This document shows, in pieces, positions 18,151-28,327 of a DNA stretch of 64,000 nucleotides (positions within the stretch are counted from its first letter, which is position 1; every line of letters starts with the position of its first letter). The DNA comes from Thiobacillus thioparus DSM 505. GTDB lineage: Bacteria; Pseudomonadota; Gammaproteobacteria; Burkholderiales; Thiobacillaceae. The notes beneath the pieces are model-generated. The model was given only the letters and a program-made list of their open reading frames with translations, was not told the origin of the DNA and made no database searches. The position numbers and the translations under genes were made by a program. The DNA lies in contig NZ_KB891317.1 of the NCBI RefSeq assembly GCF_000373385.1, positions 186,001-250,000 on the forward strand, in the 5' to 3' direction.

Positions 18151-19112
18151 CAGTCGAATGCTCCGGTCTGGGCGAAACGGCCGCAGGCGGCAACCAGTTC
18201 GCGGGCGATGCCCGGCTCGAACGCCGAATGCCCTGCATCCGGCACGATGACATAGCGGGCTTCGGGCCAGGCGCGCGCGAGTTCATCGGCCGACACGATG
18301 GGGCAGACGGCGTCGTAGCGTCCCTGCACGATGATCGCCGGAATGCCGCGGATGCGATCGACGTTGGCGAGCAGGCTGTTGTCGGGCAGGAAAATGTTGT
18401 TGACGAAATAGTGCGCTTCGATCCGTGACAACGAGAGGGCTCTTTTGTCGTCACCGAACGCGGAGACGAGTTCGGGATTGGGCAGCAGGGTCGAGCACGA
18501 AGCCTCGAAGGCGGCCCAATGATGGGCGGCGGGCTGGTGCACGGTGGGGTCGGGATTGACGAGGCGGCGATGGTAGGCTGTCAGCAGATCGTGGCGTTCG
18601 TCCTCCGGGATGAATTCGGCGAGTTGGCGCTGCGCCTCGGGAAACAGGGTGCGAATACCGTGGAGAAACCAGTCGATCTCGCTTTTGCGACAGAGGAAAA
18701 TGCCCCGCAGCACCAGCCCGCGGCAGCGCTCGGGATGCGCCTCGGCGTAGGCGAGCGCCAGGGTCGAGCCCCACGAACCGCCGAAGACCAGCCAGGATGC
18801 GATGCCAAGTTCGCGACGCAGCGCTTCCATGTCGGCGATCAGATACGGCGTGGTGTTGTCGGCCAGTTCGCCGTGCGGTGTGGAGCGGCCGCTGCCGCGC
18901 TGGTCGAACAAAACGATGCGGTAGCGTGCCGGATCGAAGAACCGCCGCTGTACAGGCGACGTGCCGGAGCCGGGCCCGCCGTGCACGAACAGCACCGGGA
19001 TGCCATCCGGGTTGCCGGACGTTTCCCAGTAAATGCGATGGCGACCTGCCGTTTCCAGCATGCCGCTGGCATAGGGGGTGATGAACGGGTGGAGCGAAGC
19101 AATGTCGGGCAT
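18150..19112 (-). CDS. pip: Proline iminopeptidase
   Basis: 320 residues, an alpha/beta-hydrolase of the S33 family that removes N-terminal proline from peptides. The oxyanion segment HGGPGSG and the nucleophile elbow GGSWGSTLALAYAE are present, and the catalytic His is in PDAGHSAFEPG. DQRGSGRSTP is a family signature. No signal peptide is seen, so it acts in the cytoplasm. First gene of a three-gene operon with cnoX and DUF3025. Confidence 0.93.
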   Translation of the reverse strand: MPDIASLHPFITPYASGMLETAGRHRIYWETSGNPDGIPVLFVHGGPGSGTSPVQRRFFDPARYRIVLFDQRGSGRSTPHGELADNTTPYLIADMEALRRELGIASWLVFGGSWGSTLALAYAEAHPERCRGLVLRGIFLCRKSEIDWFLHGIRTLFPEAQRQLAEFIPEDERHDLLTAYHRRLVNPDPTVHQPAAHHWAAFEASCSTLLPNPELVSAFGDDKRALSLSRIEAHYFVNNIFLPDNSLLANVDRIRGIPAIIVQGRYDAVCPIVSADELARAWPEARYVIVPDAGHSAFEPGIARELVAACGRFAQTGAFD

Positions 19113-19350
19113 GACGGACGCCTTGAATGATAAGCCGAATCATATCCCCGGCCCATGGGGCGTGAACAGGTGAGGCTTGTGCGATGCGTCGTATGGACTG
19201 GTGGTCGCAGTATCGACAGGCGCGGGCTGGGACCGTATGCTACCCGTGCGCAAACAATGCGCCGACAGGCGACCGGGTCATCCGGATCGCATGAGCGAAT
19301 AAAAAAACAGGTCCACTGTTTCCACCATAACTGATACGAGGAGTTCTTTC

Positions 19351-19740
19351 ATGAGTCATGTCGTCAAGGTTGCCCTGCTGGGACTGGGTGAAGTCGGGGA
19401 GAAATTTGCCGAGCATTTTCTGGAGAAGATCCAGGAAGAGGGCGTCAACGTGGAGATCGTCGCCGTCGCGCACCGCAATCTGGAATCGCCCGTTGCATTG
19501 GGGTTCAGCCATAGCAAGGTGCCGGTGTTCAAGGATGCGATGGAAGTGGTGACCATGGGTGCGAAGGTGGACATCATTTTCGATCTGACCGGAGATCCCG
19601 AACTGCGCAAGAAGCTGCGGGTGGCGTTGCAGGAAAGCCATAACCAGCACACCGTGATCGCCCCTGAGGTGGTCGCCCACCTGCTGTGGAACTTCTTCGG
19701 CGAAGGCGAGTTGCCGAGCAGCGGCCAGACGGGCTACTGA
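19351..19740 (+). CDS. Short Rossmann-fold protein (homoserine-dehydrogenase-like NAD domain)
   Basis: 129 residues. The start VVKVALLGLGEVGEKFAEHF has the GxGxxG-type dinucleotide loop (GLGEVG), followed by alternating strands and helices (VEIVAVAHRNLES, VDIIFDLTGD). There is no catalytic domain after the nucleotide fold, so it is a stand-alone NAD(P)-binding module, possibly a sensor. A strong ribosome site (GAGGAG) precedes the ATG. It heads a plus-strand run with the FIST and GGDEF/EAL genes. Confidence 0.7.
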   Translation: MSHVVKVALLGLGEVGEKFAEHFLEKIQEEGVNVEIVAVAHRNLESPVALGFSHSKVPVFKDAMEVVTMGAKVDIIFDLTGDPELRKKLRVALQESHNQHTVIAPEVVAHLLWNFFGEGELPSSGQTGY

Positions 19741-19750
19741 TGCAGGCCTT

Positions 19751-19768
19751 GCCGGCCGAAAGGCCGGC
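19751..19768 (+). other. GNRA-tetraloop hairpin within the FIST operon
   Basis: Perfect 7-bp stem GCCGGCC/GGCCGGC closing a GAAA tetraloop, in the 61-base gap between the Rossmann gene and the FIST gene. With no U-run it is more likely an RNA stability element than a terminator. Confidence 0.5.
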
Positions 19769-19801
19769 GCGCCGCGCTGATGCATTCCCTGTCTTAAAGA
19801 C

Positions 19802-20905
19802 ATGACATCGCCCTTCAAATTCGCCCACGCCGCGAATCCCGACTGGACCCAGGCGGCCCAGGCCTGCATGGGCCAGCTGGGTGCGATCCCGTCGGGAGCG
19901 ACGCTGGGATTCCTGTATGTGTCGGATGCCTTTGCCGGCGAACTCGATGCGATCCTGGCGTTCTTCAAAAGCGCGACCGGCGTGCCCCACTGGACCGGCA
20001 GCGTGGGGGTCGGCGTCTGCGCCACGGGCGTGGAGTATCTGGAAGAACCGGCACTGGTCGTGATGCTGGCGGAATTCGATCCTGCTGACTTCAGCATGCT
20101 GCCGGTGCTGCGTTCGCCGCAGGACATCGAGACGCAACCGGCGCAAGCCTATTTCGCCGTGGCGCATGGCGACCCGGCAAACAGCCGCATGCAGGAACTG
20201 ATCGACAGTCTTTCCGCACACGTATCGAGCGGATTTGTCGTCGGCGGGTTGTCGAGTTCGCGTGGCGAGACGACGGCGCAGATCAGCGACGGCGTAGTGA
20301 GCGGCGGCTTGTCAGGCGTGCTGTTCAGCGAACGGGTGAAGCTGGCGACGCGGCTGACGCAGGGCATCTCGCCGCTGGGACCGCGCCATCGCATCACCAC
20401 AGCGAACAAGAACGTCATCGGCAGTCTCGATCACCGTCCGGCGCTGGATGTGATGAAGGAGGAAATCGGCGACGTGCTGGCGCGCGATCTGCGGCGTGCG
20501 GCCGGCTATATTTTCGTCGGTCTGCCGGTTCGCGGTTCGGATACCGGGGATTATCTGGTACGCAACATTCTCGGCGTCGATCCGCAGAACGATCTCGTGG
20601 CGGTCGGCGAGTATGTCGAGCCGGGAGACGAACTGCTGTTCTGTCGCCGCGACCAGCAAACCGCCGAAGACGACCTGTTGCGGATGCTCTCGGCCATCGG
20701 GGCGCAACTGGGCGTACCGATCCGGGGCGGCGTATATTATTCCTGCCTGGGGCGCGGCCAGCATATGTTCGGTGCGCCGAACCGGGAATTGGAATTGATT
20801 CGCGACACCCTCGGAGACTTTCCGTTGGTGGGATTTTTTGCCAACGGGGAAATTTCCCACAACCGTTTATATGGCTACACCGGGGTATTGACCCTGTTTG
20901 GCTGA
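19802..20905 (+). CDS. FIST-domain sensory protein
   Basis: 367 residues covering the FIST_N and FIST_C domains, a periplasm-independent small-ligand sensor family often found beside signalling enzymes. The C-terminal domain ends VGFFANGEISHNRLYGYTGVLTLFG, a typical FIST_C ending with FxxxGE. No output domain is fused, so it would have to signal through a partner. The neighbouring GGDEF-EAL enzyme is the obvious candidate. Ligands suggested for the family (small molecules such as amino acids) are not verified. Confidence 0.85.
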   Translation: MTSPFKFAHAANPDWTQAAQACMGQLGAIPSGATLGFLYVSDAFAGELDAILAFFKSATGVPHWTGSVGVGVCATGVEYLEEPALVVMLAEFDPADFSMLPVLRSPQDIETQPAQAYFAVAHGDPANSRMQELIDSLSAHVSSGFVVGGLSSSRGETTAQISDGVVSGGLSGVLFSERVKLATRLTQGISPLGPRHRITTANKNVIGSLDHRPALDVMKEEIGDVLARDLRRAAGYIFVGLPVRGSDTGDYLVRNILGVDPQNDLVAVGEYVEPGDELLFCRRDQQTAEDDLLRMLSAIGAQLGVPIRGGVYYSCLGRGQHMFGAPNRELELIRDTLGDFPLVGFFANGEISHNRLYGYTGVLTLFG

Positions 20906-20931
20906 CCAGATGAAGAAACACGGAGATACGC

Positions 20932-21195
20932 ATGACCCTGCACGCCATGAAAGAAGATGAAATCCGCTTGCTGCGCGATGAAATCGACATGCTGATGAAC
21001 GAGCGCCGCCAGCTCTTGCAGGTGACCGGCGCGGCGGCGGTATTCGTCGCCAACCTCGATACCGACAGCCTGCCCGATGAAGCCGACACCATCGATGCTG
21101 CCGAGATGCTGGCCGAACAACTCAACGGCTTGTCCGAGGAGACACTCAAGGACGCATTGGAGTCCGTGCGCGCCGAGGTCGACCCCGCTCAGTAG
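20932..21195 (+). CDS. Uncharacterised 87-residue charged helical protein
   Basis: Not recognised. It begins MTLHAMKEDEIRLLRDEIDML, a charged helix that could form a coiled coil, followed by a short hydrophobic stretch (AAAVFVANL) and acidic helices. The ribosome site GGAG is 8 bases before the ATG. It lies between the FIST gene and the GGDEF-EAL gene with gaps of 26 and 14 bases, so it could bridge sensor and enzyme, but that is inference. Confidence 0.65.
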   Translation: MTLHAMKEDEIRLLRDEIDMLMNERRQLLQVTGAAAVFVANLDTDSLPDEADTIDAAEMLAEQLNGLSEETLKDALESVRAEVDPAQ

Positions 21196-21209
21196 CCGGA
21201 TTTAACGTC

Positions 21210-23420
21210 TTGGCCCTTCCGGCATTGCCAGCCCTGACCGAAGTCAGGCGCATTGCGCTGATTGTCGGGCTGACGGCGCTGGCCTACGCCCTGGCGGGGT
21301 GGACCAGCCTCAAGATCACGGCGTATGCCGCCAATGTGGTGGCCGTGGTCTGGCTGGCAGCCGGTATCGGCGCCATGGCGAGCCTGCGTTTCGGTATGGC
21401 AGGCGTCGTGGGGGTGCTGCTGGGATCGTTTGCGCTCAACAGCCAGATCCTGCCGCCGGAAGCGGCATTCCGCCTGGCGCTCGGCGCGGCCGCGGGGGCC
21501 GCTGTGATCGGGTATCTGCCGCGCTACCTGCCGCCCTTCAGTTCCACCCTCGATTATGTTTCCAGCGTCGCCAAGTTTTCGCTCGTAGCTGCGCCGCTGG
21601 GATGTGCGGTGAGCGCGCTGGCGGGCGTATTCAGCCTGGGCTTGTTCGACCATCTGCATTCCGACCTGGTGTGGCGGACCTTGGGCGTCTGGTGGCTGGG
21701 GGAACTGCTTGGGGTGTACCTGATTGCGCCGCTGCTCCTGACGGCGTCGCGCTGGGATTTGTTGCCGACCAACAAGGGCGCGCGTCTGGAGGGCCTGGTG
21801 CTGGTGCTCGGCATGCTTCTGTTGACGCGCGTGATGATGGAGTATGCCGAGCCCTTGCGGCCGGCCGAAATCGTCCTGTTCGTCCTGCTGCCCGGCGTGC
21901 TGTGGGCGGCGCTGCGATTCTCGGTGACCGGGGCGAGTGTGGCCATATTCCTGGCGGCGTTGATCGTGCTGGGCGTTTCGCTCGTCTCCTTTGGCGGACT
22001 GACCAGCGCCACGATGCCGCGCGACGTGTTCGCGCTGCAGATCAGCATGATGACCATGGCGCTGGGCGGTCTCTTCGTGTCGGCAGCCCTGACCGAACGC
22101 CGCTATTCCGAGATGCGGCTCGACATGCTGGCCAACCACGATCCGCTGACCGGCCTGCCCAACCGTTCGTATTTCCAGGATTTCCTCGGTCATGCACTGG
22201 CACGCGCGCAGCGCGAGAAACTCCAGATCTCGCTGCTGTTCATCGATCTCGACCGCTTCAAGCACATCAACGACTCGCAGGGACACGAGGTGGGCGACCA
22301 GGTGTTGCGTGTCGTGGCCAACCGGCTGGATGAGCAATTGCGCGCCGACGACTTCGTCGCACGGCTGGGCGGGGACGAATTTGCCGTCATCCTGATGCAC
22401 CCGCCGGCTTCGCGGGCCGCCAGCCGCGTGGCCCGCAAGCTGCTCAAGGCGCTGGCCGAGTCGTTCAAGCTCGAGCGGCGGCGTTATGCCATCGGCGCCA
22501 GCATTGGCATCAGCGTGTATCCGGACGATGGCCTCGACGCCAACACGCTGCTGCGCCAGGCCGATCTGGCGATGTATCAGGCCAAGCAACGCCGCAGCGG
22601 CTTCGAATATTTCAGCGATGAATTGAACACCGTGGCGCAGCAACAGCTGAACCTGGAAACCGGCCTGCGCCAGGCGCTCGAGCGCGACGAGCTGGCACTG
22701 GCCTATCAGCCGAAAGTCGATCTCGCCAGCGGTCGCGTGGTGGGGCTGGAAGCTCTGGCGCGCTGGCTGACCCGTTCGGGCGGCATCATCTGGCCCGATC
22801 AGTTCATTCCGGTGGCCGAGGAAACCGGCCTGATCATGCCGCTGGGCCGCTGGGTGGTACGAGCGGCTTGCGAACAATGGATCGTCTGGCGCGATGCGGG
22901 CCTCAACCCACCACCCGTGGCCATCAATCTGTCGCCGCGCCAGTTTTCCGATGCGCGCCTGATCGATGACATCGATGCCATTCTGAAGGAAACCGGCATG
23001 GAGTCATCGTATTTGCAACTGGAAGTGACCGAGAGCGCGGCGATGGAGAATCCGGCGCGTACTTTCGACATGCTCGATGCCTTGCGCCAGCGCGGCCTGC
23101 ATGTCTACATCGACGATTTCGGCACCGGACATTCCAACCTGGGCCAGTTGAAACGTATGCCGATCGATGCGCTGAAGATCGACAAGAGCTTCGTCACGGA
23201 TGTGCTGACCGACAGCGACGATGCCGAGATTGCCACCGCCATCATTCGTCTGGCGCACGCCCTCCATCTGCGCGTCGTGGCCGAGGGCGTCGAAACGCTC
23301 GAGCAGGTGGCGTTCCTGAAAAGCGGGGGCTGCGATGAAATTCAGGGTTATGTGATCGCCAAGCCGCTGCCGCCGGACCAGGTGAGCGAACTGTTTGCGC
23401 GGACCTTCACCCTGGCCTGA
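21210..23420 (+). CDS. MASE1-GGDEF-EAL cyclic-di-GMP enzyme
   Basis: 736 residues. The N-terminal 290 residues form a MASE1-type membrane sensor with about eight hydrophobic helices. A GGDEF domain follows with the intact motif RLGGDEFAV, and then an EAL domain with GLEALARW and the catalytic segment YIDDFGTGHSNLGQLKRMPIDALKIDKSFV. Both catalytic signatures look intact, so it could make and break c-di-GMP. The reading frame begins with TTG at 21210; no ATG lies near the start. The gene ends 4 bases from the convergent sqr gene. Confidence 0.9.
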   Translation: MALPALPALTEVRRIALIVGLTALAYALAGWTSLKITAYAANVVAVVWLAAGIGAMASLRFGMAGVVGVLLGSFALNSQILPPEAAFRLALGAAAGAAVIGYLPRYLPPFSSTLDYVSSVAKFSLVAAPLGCAVSALAGVFSLGLFDHLHSDLVWRTLGVWWLGELLGVYLIAPLLLTASRWDLLPTNKGARLEGLVLVLGMLLLTRVMMEYAEPLRPAEIVLFVLLPGVLWAALRFSVTGASVAIFLAALIVLGVSLVSFGGLTSATMPRDVFALQISMMTMALGGLFVSAALTERRYSEMRLDMLANHDPLTGLPNRSYFQDFLGHALARAQREKLQISLLFIDLDRFKHINDSQGHEVGDQVLRVVANRLDEQLRADDFVARLGGDEFAVILMHPPASRAASRVARKLLKALAESFKLERRRYAIGASIGISVYPDDGLDANTLLRQADLAMYQAKQRRSGFEYFSDELNTVAQQQLNLETGLRQALERDELALAYQPKVDLASGRVVGLEALARWLTRSGGIIWPDQFIPVAEETGLIMPLGRWVVRAACEQWIVWRDAGLNPPPVAINLSPRQFSDARLIDDIDAILKETGMESSYLQLEVTESAAMENPARTFDMLDALRQRGLHVYIDDFGTGHSNLGQLKRMPIDALKIDKSFVTDVLTDSDDAEIATAIIRLAHALHLRVVAEGVETLEQVAFLKSGGCDEIQGYVIAKPLPPDQVSELFARTFTLA

Positions 23421-23424
23421 GCGT

Positions 23425-24738
<1,314 letters not shown>

Positions 24739-24799
24739 TCAACGGGGGGGCGCGCGAGCGTCCGGGATGGCTGTGCAGCCGGGCAGAACTTACGTGAGA

Positions 24800-25087
24800 T
24801 CACCTCAAAAAATACTGGACATAAAAAATCAAGGCCACGCCCATCAGCACCCAGGCGACGACCGGGCCGAGCAGCACCCGCAGGACGTTGTTTCGCGGGA
24901 CGAACCCGACGCCATGCACGAATCCCGCCGACATGCCCCACATGATGAACGTGAGCACGCCGTGGCTGATCGCCCTGCCGTCGGCGACGGTCAGCCCGCG
25001 CGGGAATACGGTGACGAGGATCATCAGCGCGAGCGCCGAGACCAGCGATACGCCGCGCGCCCAGCCGCTGTCGAGAACGCGGTTCAT
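24800..25087 (-). CDS. ybgE: YbgE-family Cyd operon protein
   Basis: 95 residues with three hydrophobic helices. The family segment HGVLTFIMWGMSAGFVHGVGFVPRN is clear. YbgE proteins are encoded behind cydABX in many proteobacteria; their role is unknown. It begins 28 bases after cydX on the same strand. Confidence 0.85.
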   Translation of the reverse strand: MNRVLDSGWARGVSLVSALALMILVTVFPRGLTVADGRAISHGVLTFIMWGMSAGFVHGVGFVPRNNVLRVLLGPVVAWVLMGVALIFYVQYFLR

Positions 25088-25115
25088 GCGCGGGTTCGTT
25101 TCCCCCGAGGGAAGG

Positions 25116-25253
25116 TCAGCCCTGCCGCGTGTCGTTCGCGGCCTTGGCGCGCGCTTCGTCGAGCGCGCATTCCTTGGCGTCGCACATCATCGCGCTGATC
25201 GAGGCGAGCAGCACGGCCATGGTGACTCCGAGGATCCAGGCGAAATACCACAT
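25116..25253 (-). CDS. cydX: CydX, small subunit of cytochrome bd oxidase
   Basis: 45 residues starting MWYFAWILGVTMAVLLAS, the single-helix signature of CydX, followed by a charged tail with two cysteines. CydX stabilises the haems of cytochrome bd. The ATG at 25253 is chosen because it opens exactly at the MWYFAWILG motif. It lies 11 bases downstream of cydB. Confidence 0.92.
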   Translation of the reverse strand: MWYFAWILGVTMAVLLASISAMMCDAKECALDEARAKAANDTRQG

Positions 25254-25264
25254 GGTGATTCCTT

Positions 25265-26401
25265 TCAGTAAACCGACTTGTCGTTGGCGGCGATGAATTC
25301 CGTCGTGACCTTGCCCCACATCACCTTGTACGCCCACGAGGTGTAGAAGATGATCAGCGGCATGAAAATCACCGTGGCGCCGAGCATCAGGCCGAGCGTG
25401 AGCTGCGAGGACACGGCGTCATAGACGGTGAGGCTGGAACGCGGATCGCTCGACGACGGCATGACGAAGGGGAACATGGACACGCCGGCGGTGCCGATGA
25501 TGCCGGCGCATGCCAGCGAGGAGGACCAGAACGCCAGCCCGGCCTTGCCGAGGCGAGCGAACAGGATACCTGCGGCCAGGGCGGCGAACGTGGCGATCGG
25601 TACCCACTTCGTCCACGCGTAGGTGTGGTAGTTGGTCATCCAGGCGCCGGCAGCGGTTGCCACAGTCTTGGCGAGCGGGTCGGGCAGGCCGTTGGGGTCG
25701 ACGGCACTGGTGATCACGTAGCCGTCGATGCCGGTCGCCACCCACCAGCCTGCGAGCGCGAAGGTGACGAAGGTCAGGGTGCCGAAAATCAGGCTGGCGG
25801 TGCGGACGCGGCGGTAGATGTCGCCCTCGGTGCGCATCATCAGGTAATTCGCGCCCTGGAAGGTGATCATGCCGAGGCTGACGACACCGGCGAGCAGCGC
25901 GAACGGGTTGAGCAGTTGCCAGAAGCTGCCAGTGTAGGTCGACATCAGGATGTCGTTGAACTGGAAGGGCACGCCCTGCAACAGGTTGCCGAAGGCGACG
26001 CCAAAGATGATCGGTGGCACGGCGCCGCCGATGAACAGGCCCCAGTCCCAGGTGCTGCGCCAGGTCGGGTTCTGGATCTTGGAACGATAGTCGAAGCCGA
26101 CCGGGCGGAAGAACAGCGCCCAGAGTGCAGCCATCATCGCCCAGTAGAAGCCCGAGAAGGCGGTGGCATAGACCATCGGCCAGGCGGCGAAGACCGCGCC
26201 GCCGGCGGTGATGAACCAGACCTGGTTGCCGTCCCAGTGCGGCGCGACGGTGTTGATGACGGCGCGGCGCTCGAGGTCGTTGCGGCCGACGAAGGGCAAC
26301 AGTACGCCCATGCCCATGTCGTGGCCGTCCATGATGGCGAACCCGACAAGCAGGACGCCAATCAGCAGCCACCAGACGAGTTTCAGGGTTTCGTAGTCCA
26401 T
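25265..26401 (-). CDS. cydB: Cytochrome bd ubiquinol oxidase subunit II
   Basis: 378 residues, almost the E. coli length. Begins MDYETLKLVWWLLIGVLLVGFAIMDGHDMG, the family start, with GRNDLERRAVINTVAPHWDGNQVWF as the next signature. About eight to nine membrane helices. It pairs with CydA and CydX to reduce oxygen with quinol. Nine bases separate it from cydA. Confidence 0.97.
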   Translation of the reverse strand: MDYETLKLVWWLLIGVLLVGFAIMDGHDMGMGVLLPFVGRNDLERRAVINTVAPHWDGNQVWFITAGGAVFAAWPMVYATAFSGFYWAMMAALWALFFRPVGFDYRSKIQNPTWRSTWDWGLFIGGAVPPIIFGVAFGNLLQGVPFQFNDILMSTYTGSFWQLLNPFALLAGVVSLGMITFQGANYLMMRTEGDIYRRVRTASLIFGTLTFVTFALAGWWVATGIDGYVITSAVDPNGLPDPLAKTVATAAGAWMTNYHTYAWTKWVPIATFAALAAGILFARLGKAGLAFWSSSLACAGIIGTAGVSMFPFVMPSSSDPRSSLTVYDAVSSQLTLGLMLGATVIFMPLIIFYTSWAYKVMWGKVTTEFIAANDKSVY

Positions 26402-26410
26402 GCTTGCTCC

Positions 26411-28003
26411 TTAGATCCGGTTAGCCGGCGCGTGGGCGGGCAGTGCGCCGCCAGCTGCCTTCTCGTTGTGGTACTTGCCGGTGCCGAGGCTGGCCGGGCC
26501 TTGCCGCACGTACTTCGTCATCAGAACCATCTCGACGATCAGCAGCACGGTGTAGAAGCCGACGAAGCCGGCCAGCGAACCGTAGATATTGCCGACGCTG
26601 ATGTTGGACACCGAGATGTGCGTCGGCAGCACGCCGTAGATCGTCCACGGCTGGCGGCCGTATTCGGCGACCACCCAGCCGAGCTCGGCGGCGACCCAGG
26701 GCATGGGAATGAACCACAGCGCCCAGCGCAGCAGCCATTTCTTCTCGATGAAGCTGCCTTTCACCGAATAGAACAGCGCCAGCGTGAACAGCGCGAGGAA
26801 CAGGAAACCCAGCGCGACCATGATGCGGAAACTCCAGAACAGCGGGGCGACGCGCGGGATGGTGTCGTCGACCGCCTGCTGGATCATCTCGGGCGTGGCC
26901 TGCGACACGTCGACGATGTATTTCTTCAACAGTAGGCCGAAGCCGAGGTCGGCTTTGTGTGCTTCGAACTGCGCGAGCGCCGTTTTGTCGTCGTGGTTCC
27001 TGCGCAACTGCTCAAGCGCGATTACCGCGTGGATGCCGTTTTCGATGCGCTCGCGGTTCCTGGCCTTGATTTCCTTGATGCCGGGCATGGTCTTGGTGAG
27101 CGAGCGCGTGCCGATCAGGCCAAGCGCATAGGGAATCTGCAGCTGGTAATCGTTGCGCTCGGCTTTTTCGTTAGGCACGGCGAACACGGTGAATGCCGCC
27201 GGGGCCGGTTCGGTTTCCCACATCGCCTCGATCGCCGCCATCTTGGTCTTCTGCGATTCGCTCACGGTGTAGCCCGATTCGTCGCCCAGCACGATGACCG
27301 ACAATGCGGAGGCAAAGCCGAAGCCGGCGGCGATGCGGAAGGAACGCCGCGCGAAGTCGAGGTCGCGGCCCTTGAGCAGGTAGTAGCTGGAAATGCCGAG
27401 CACGAACAGCGAGGCGGTGACGTAGCCGGCCGACACCGTATGCACGAACTTGGCCTGCGCCGTGGGGTTGAAGACGATGGCCCAGAAATCGCTCATTTCC
27501 ATGCGCATGGTGACGAAGGAAAACGTCGCGCCGACGGGATCCTGCATCCAGCCGTTGGCGATCAGGATCCACAGCGCCGAGAGGTTGGAGCCGACGGCCA
27601 TCAGCACCGTCACCATGAAGTGCTTCCACTTGTTCAAGCGGTCCCAGCCGAAGAAGAACAGGCCAATGAAGGTCGATTCGAGGAAGAAGGCCATCAACCC
27701 CTCGATCGCCAGCGGCGCGCCGAAGATGTCGCCGACGTAGTGCGAGTAATACGCCCAGTTGGTGCCGAACTGGAATTCCATGGTGATGCCGGTGGTGACG
27801 CCGAGCGCGAAGTTGATGCCGAACAGCTTGCCCCAGAAGCGCACCATGTCCTTGTAGATGGTGCGGTCGGTGATGACGTAGGTCAGTTCCATGATGACCA
27901 GGATGAACGCCAGCCCCAGCGTGAGCGGTACGAACAGGAAGTGATAAAGCGCGGTGACTGCAAATTGCAGCCGCGACAGATCGACGAGTTCTTCAGTCAG
28001 CAT
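26411..28003 (-). CDS. cydA: Cytochrome bd ubiquinol oxidase subunit I
   Basis: 530 residues. The haem b595 ligand His is about residue 21 in FAVTALYHFLF; the haem b558 region has VHTVSAGYV and FRIMVALG. The GRQPWTIYGVLP segment is the bd hallmark. The periplasmic Q-loop from GYTVSESQKTKMAAIE to the next helix is long, so this is the L-type bd as in E. coli. This terminal oxidase is known to tolerate sulfide. A ribosome site GGGAG precedes the ATG, and the start overlaps cydP. Confidence 0.97.
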   Translation of the reverse strand: MLTEELVDLSRLQFAVTALYHFLFVPLTLGLAFILVIMELTYVITDRTIYKDMVRFWGKLFGINFALGVTTGITMEFQFGTNWAYYSHYVGDIFGAPLAIEGLMAFFLESTFIGLFFFGWDRLNKWKHFMVTVLMAVGSNLSALWILIANGWMQDPVGATFSFVTMRMEMSDFWAIVFNPTAQAKFVHTVSAGYVTASLFVLGISSYYLLKGRDLDFARRSFRIAAGFGFASALSVIVLGDESGYTVSESQKTKMAAIEAMWETEPAPAAFTVFAVPNEKAERNDYQLQIPYALGLIGTRSLTKTMPGIKEIKARNRERIENGIHAVIALEQLRRNHDDKTALAQFEAHKADLGFGLLLKKYIVDVSQATPEMIQQAVDDTIPRVAPLFWSFRIMVALGFLFLALFTLALFYSVKGSFIEKKWLLRWALWFIPMPWVAAELGWVVAEYGRQPWTIYGVLPTHISVSNISVGNIYGSLAGFVGFYTVLLIVEMVLMTKYVRQGPASLGTGKYHNEKAAGGALPAHAPANRI

Positions 28004-28211
28004 GGGGGCTCCCGGGTGAGGATTGAGATGTGTGGGCGGGTTGATTGGGGTTGGCCAGACGCTCGGCTACGGCATCGGCGTCGGGGTGCAGCGCATGGCC
28101 GTCGAAGAACGCATAAAAAATGGCCGCGATCACCAGCAGCTTGATCGCGATGGCGAGCGAGATTTCTTTGGCCAGCGGATGGTGCAGGAAAGTGGGCATG
28201 GGCGGTTTCAT
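27993..28211 (-). CDS. cydP: CydP, small membrane protein of the cyd operon
   Basis: 72 residues starting MKPPMPTFLHHPLAKEI, with one membrane helix (LAIAIKLLVIAAIFYAFF) and a hydrophilic tail. This pattern fits CydP, a putative small subunit encoded ahead of cydAB. It overlaps cydA by 11 bases. The ATG at 28211 has GGAG six bases before it, but see the sigma-54 promoter: the predicted transcript would start only six bases before that ATG. The next in-frame ATG is at 28199. Confidence 0.75.
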   Translation of the reverse strand: MKPPMPTFLHHPLAKEISLAIAIKLLVIAAIFYAFFDGHALHPDADAVAERLANPNQPAHTSQSSPGSPHAD

Positions 28212-28227
28212 GAGTACTCCGAATATT

Positions 28228-28244
28228 CGCAAGTGCCGTGCCAA
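28228..28244 (-). promoter_or_regulatory. Sigma-54 (-24/-12) promoter for cydPABX-ybgE-sqr
   Basis: On the minus strand the sequence reads TTGGCACGGCACTTGCG, matching the RpoN consensus YTGGCACGrNNNTTGCW at every specified position except the last, with the invariant GG and GC ten bases apart. The implied start is about 28217, only six bases before the cydP ATG. It lies beside a gene for a sigma-54 activator, which supports function. Confidence 0.92.
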
Positions 28245-28327
28245 CTCCCTGGGATAGGCGGGGCTTTTATTTCTCTTTGGTTTCAAAAGAATAGATCAAT
28301 TTTGCGGCAGGCACTGGAAACGCTGAC

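Noticed and set aside
21189-22877. A 562-codon minus-strand frame opposite the MASE1-GGDEF-EAL gene
   Set aside because: Gln/His/Arg-rich low-complexity product typical of antisense reading in GC-rich DNA; the GGDEF and EAL motifs are on the plus strand.
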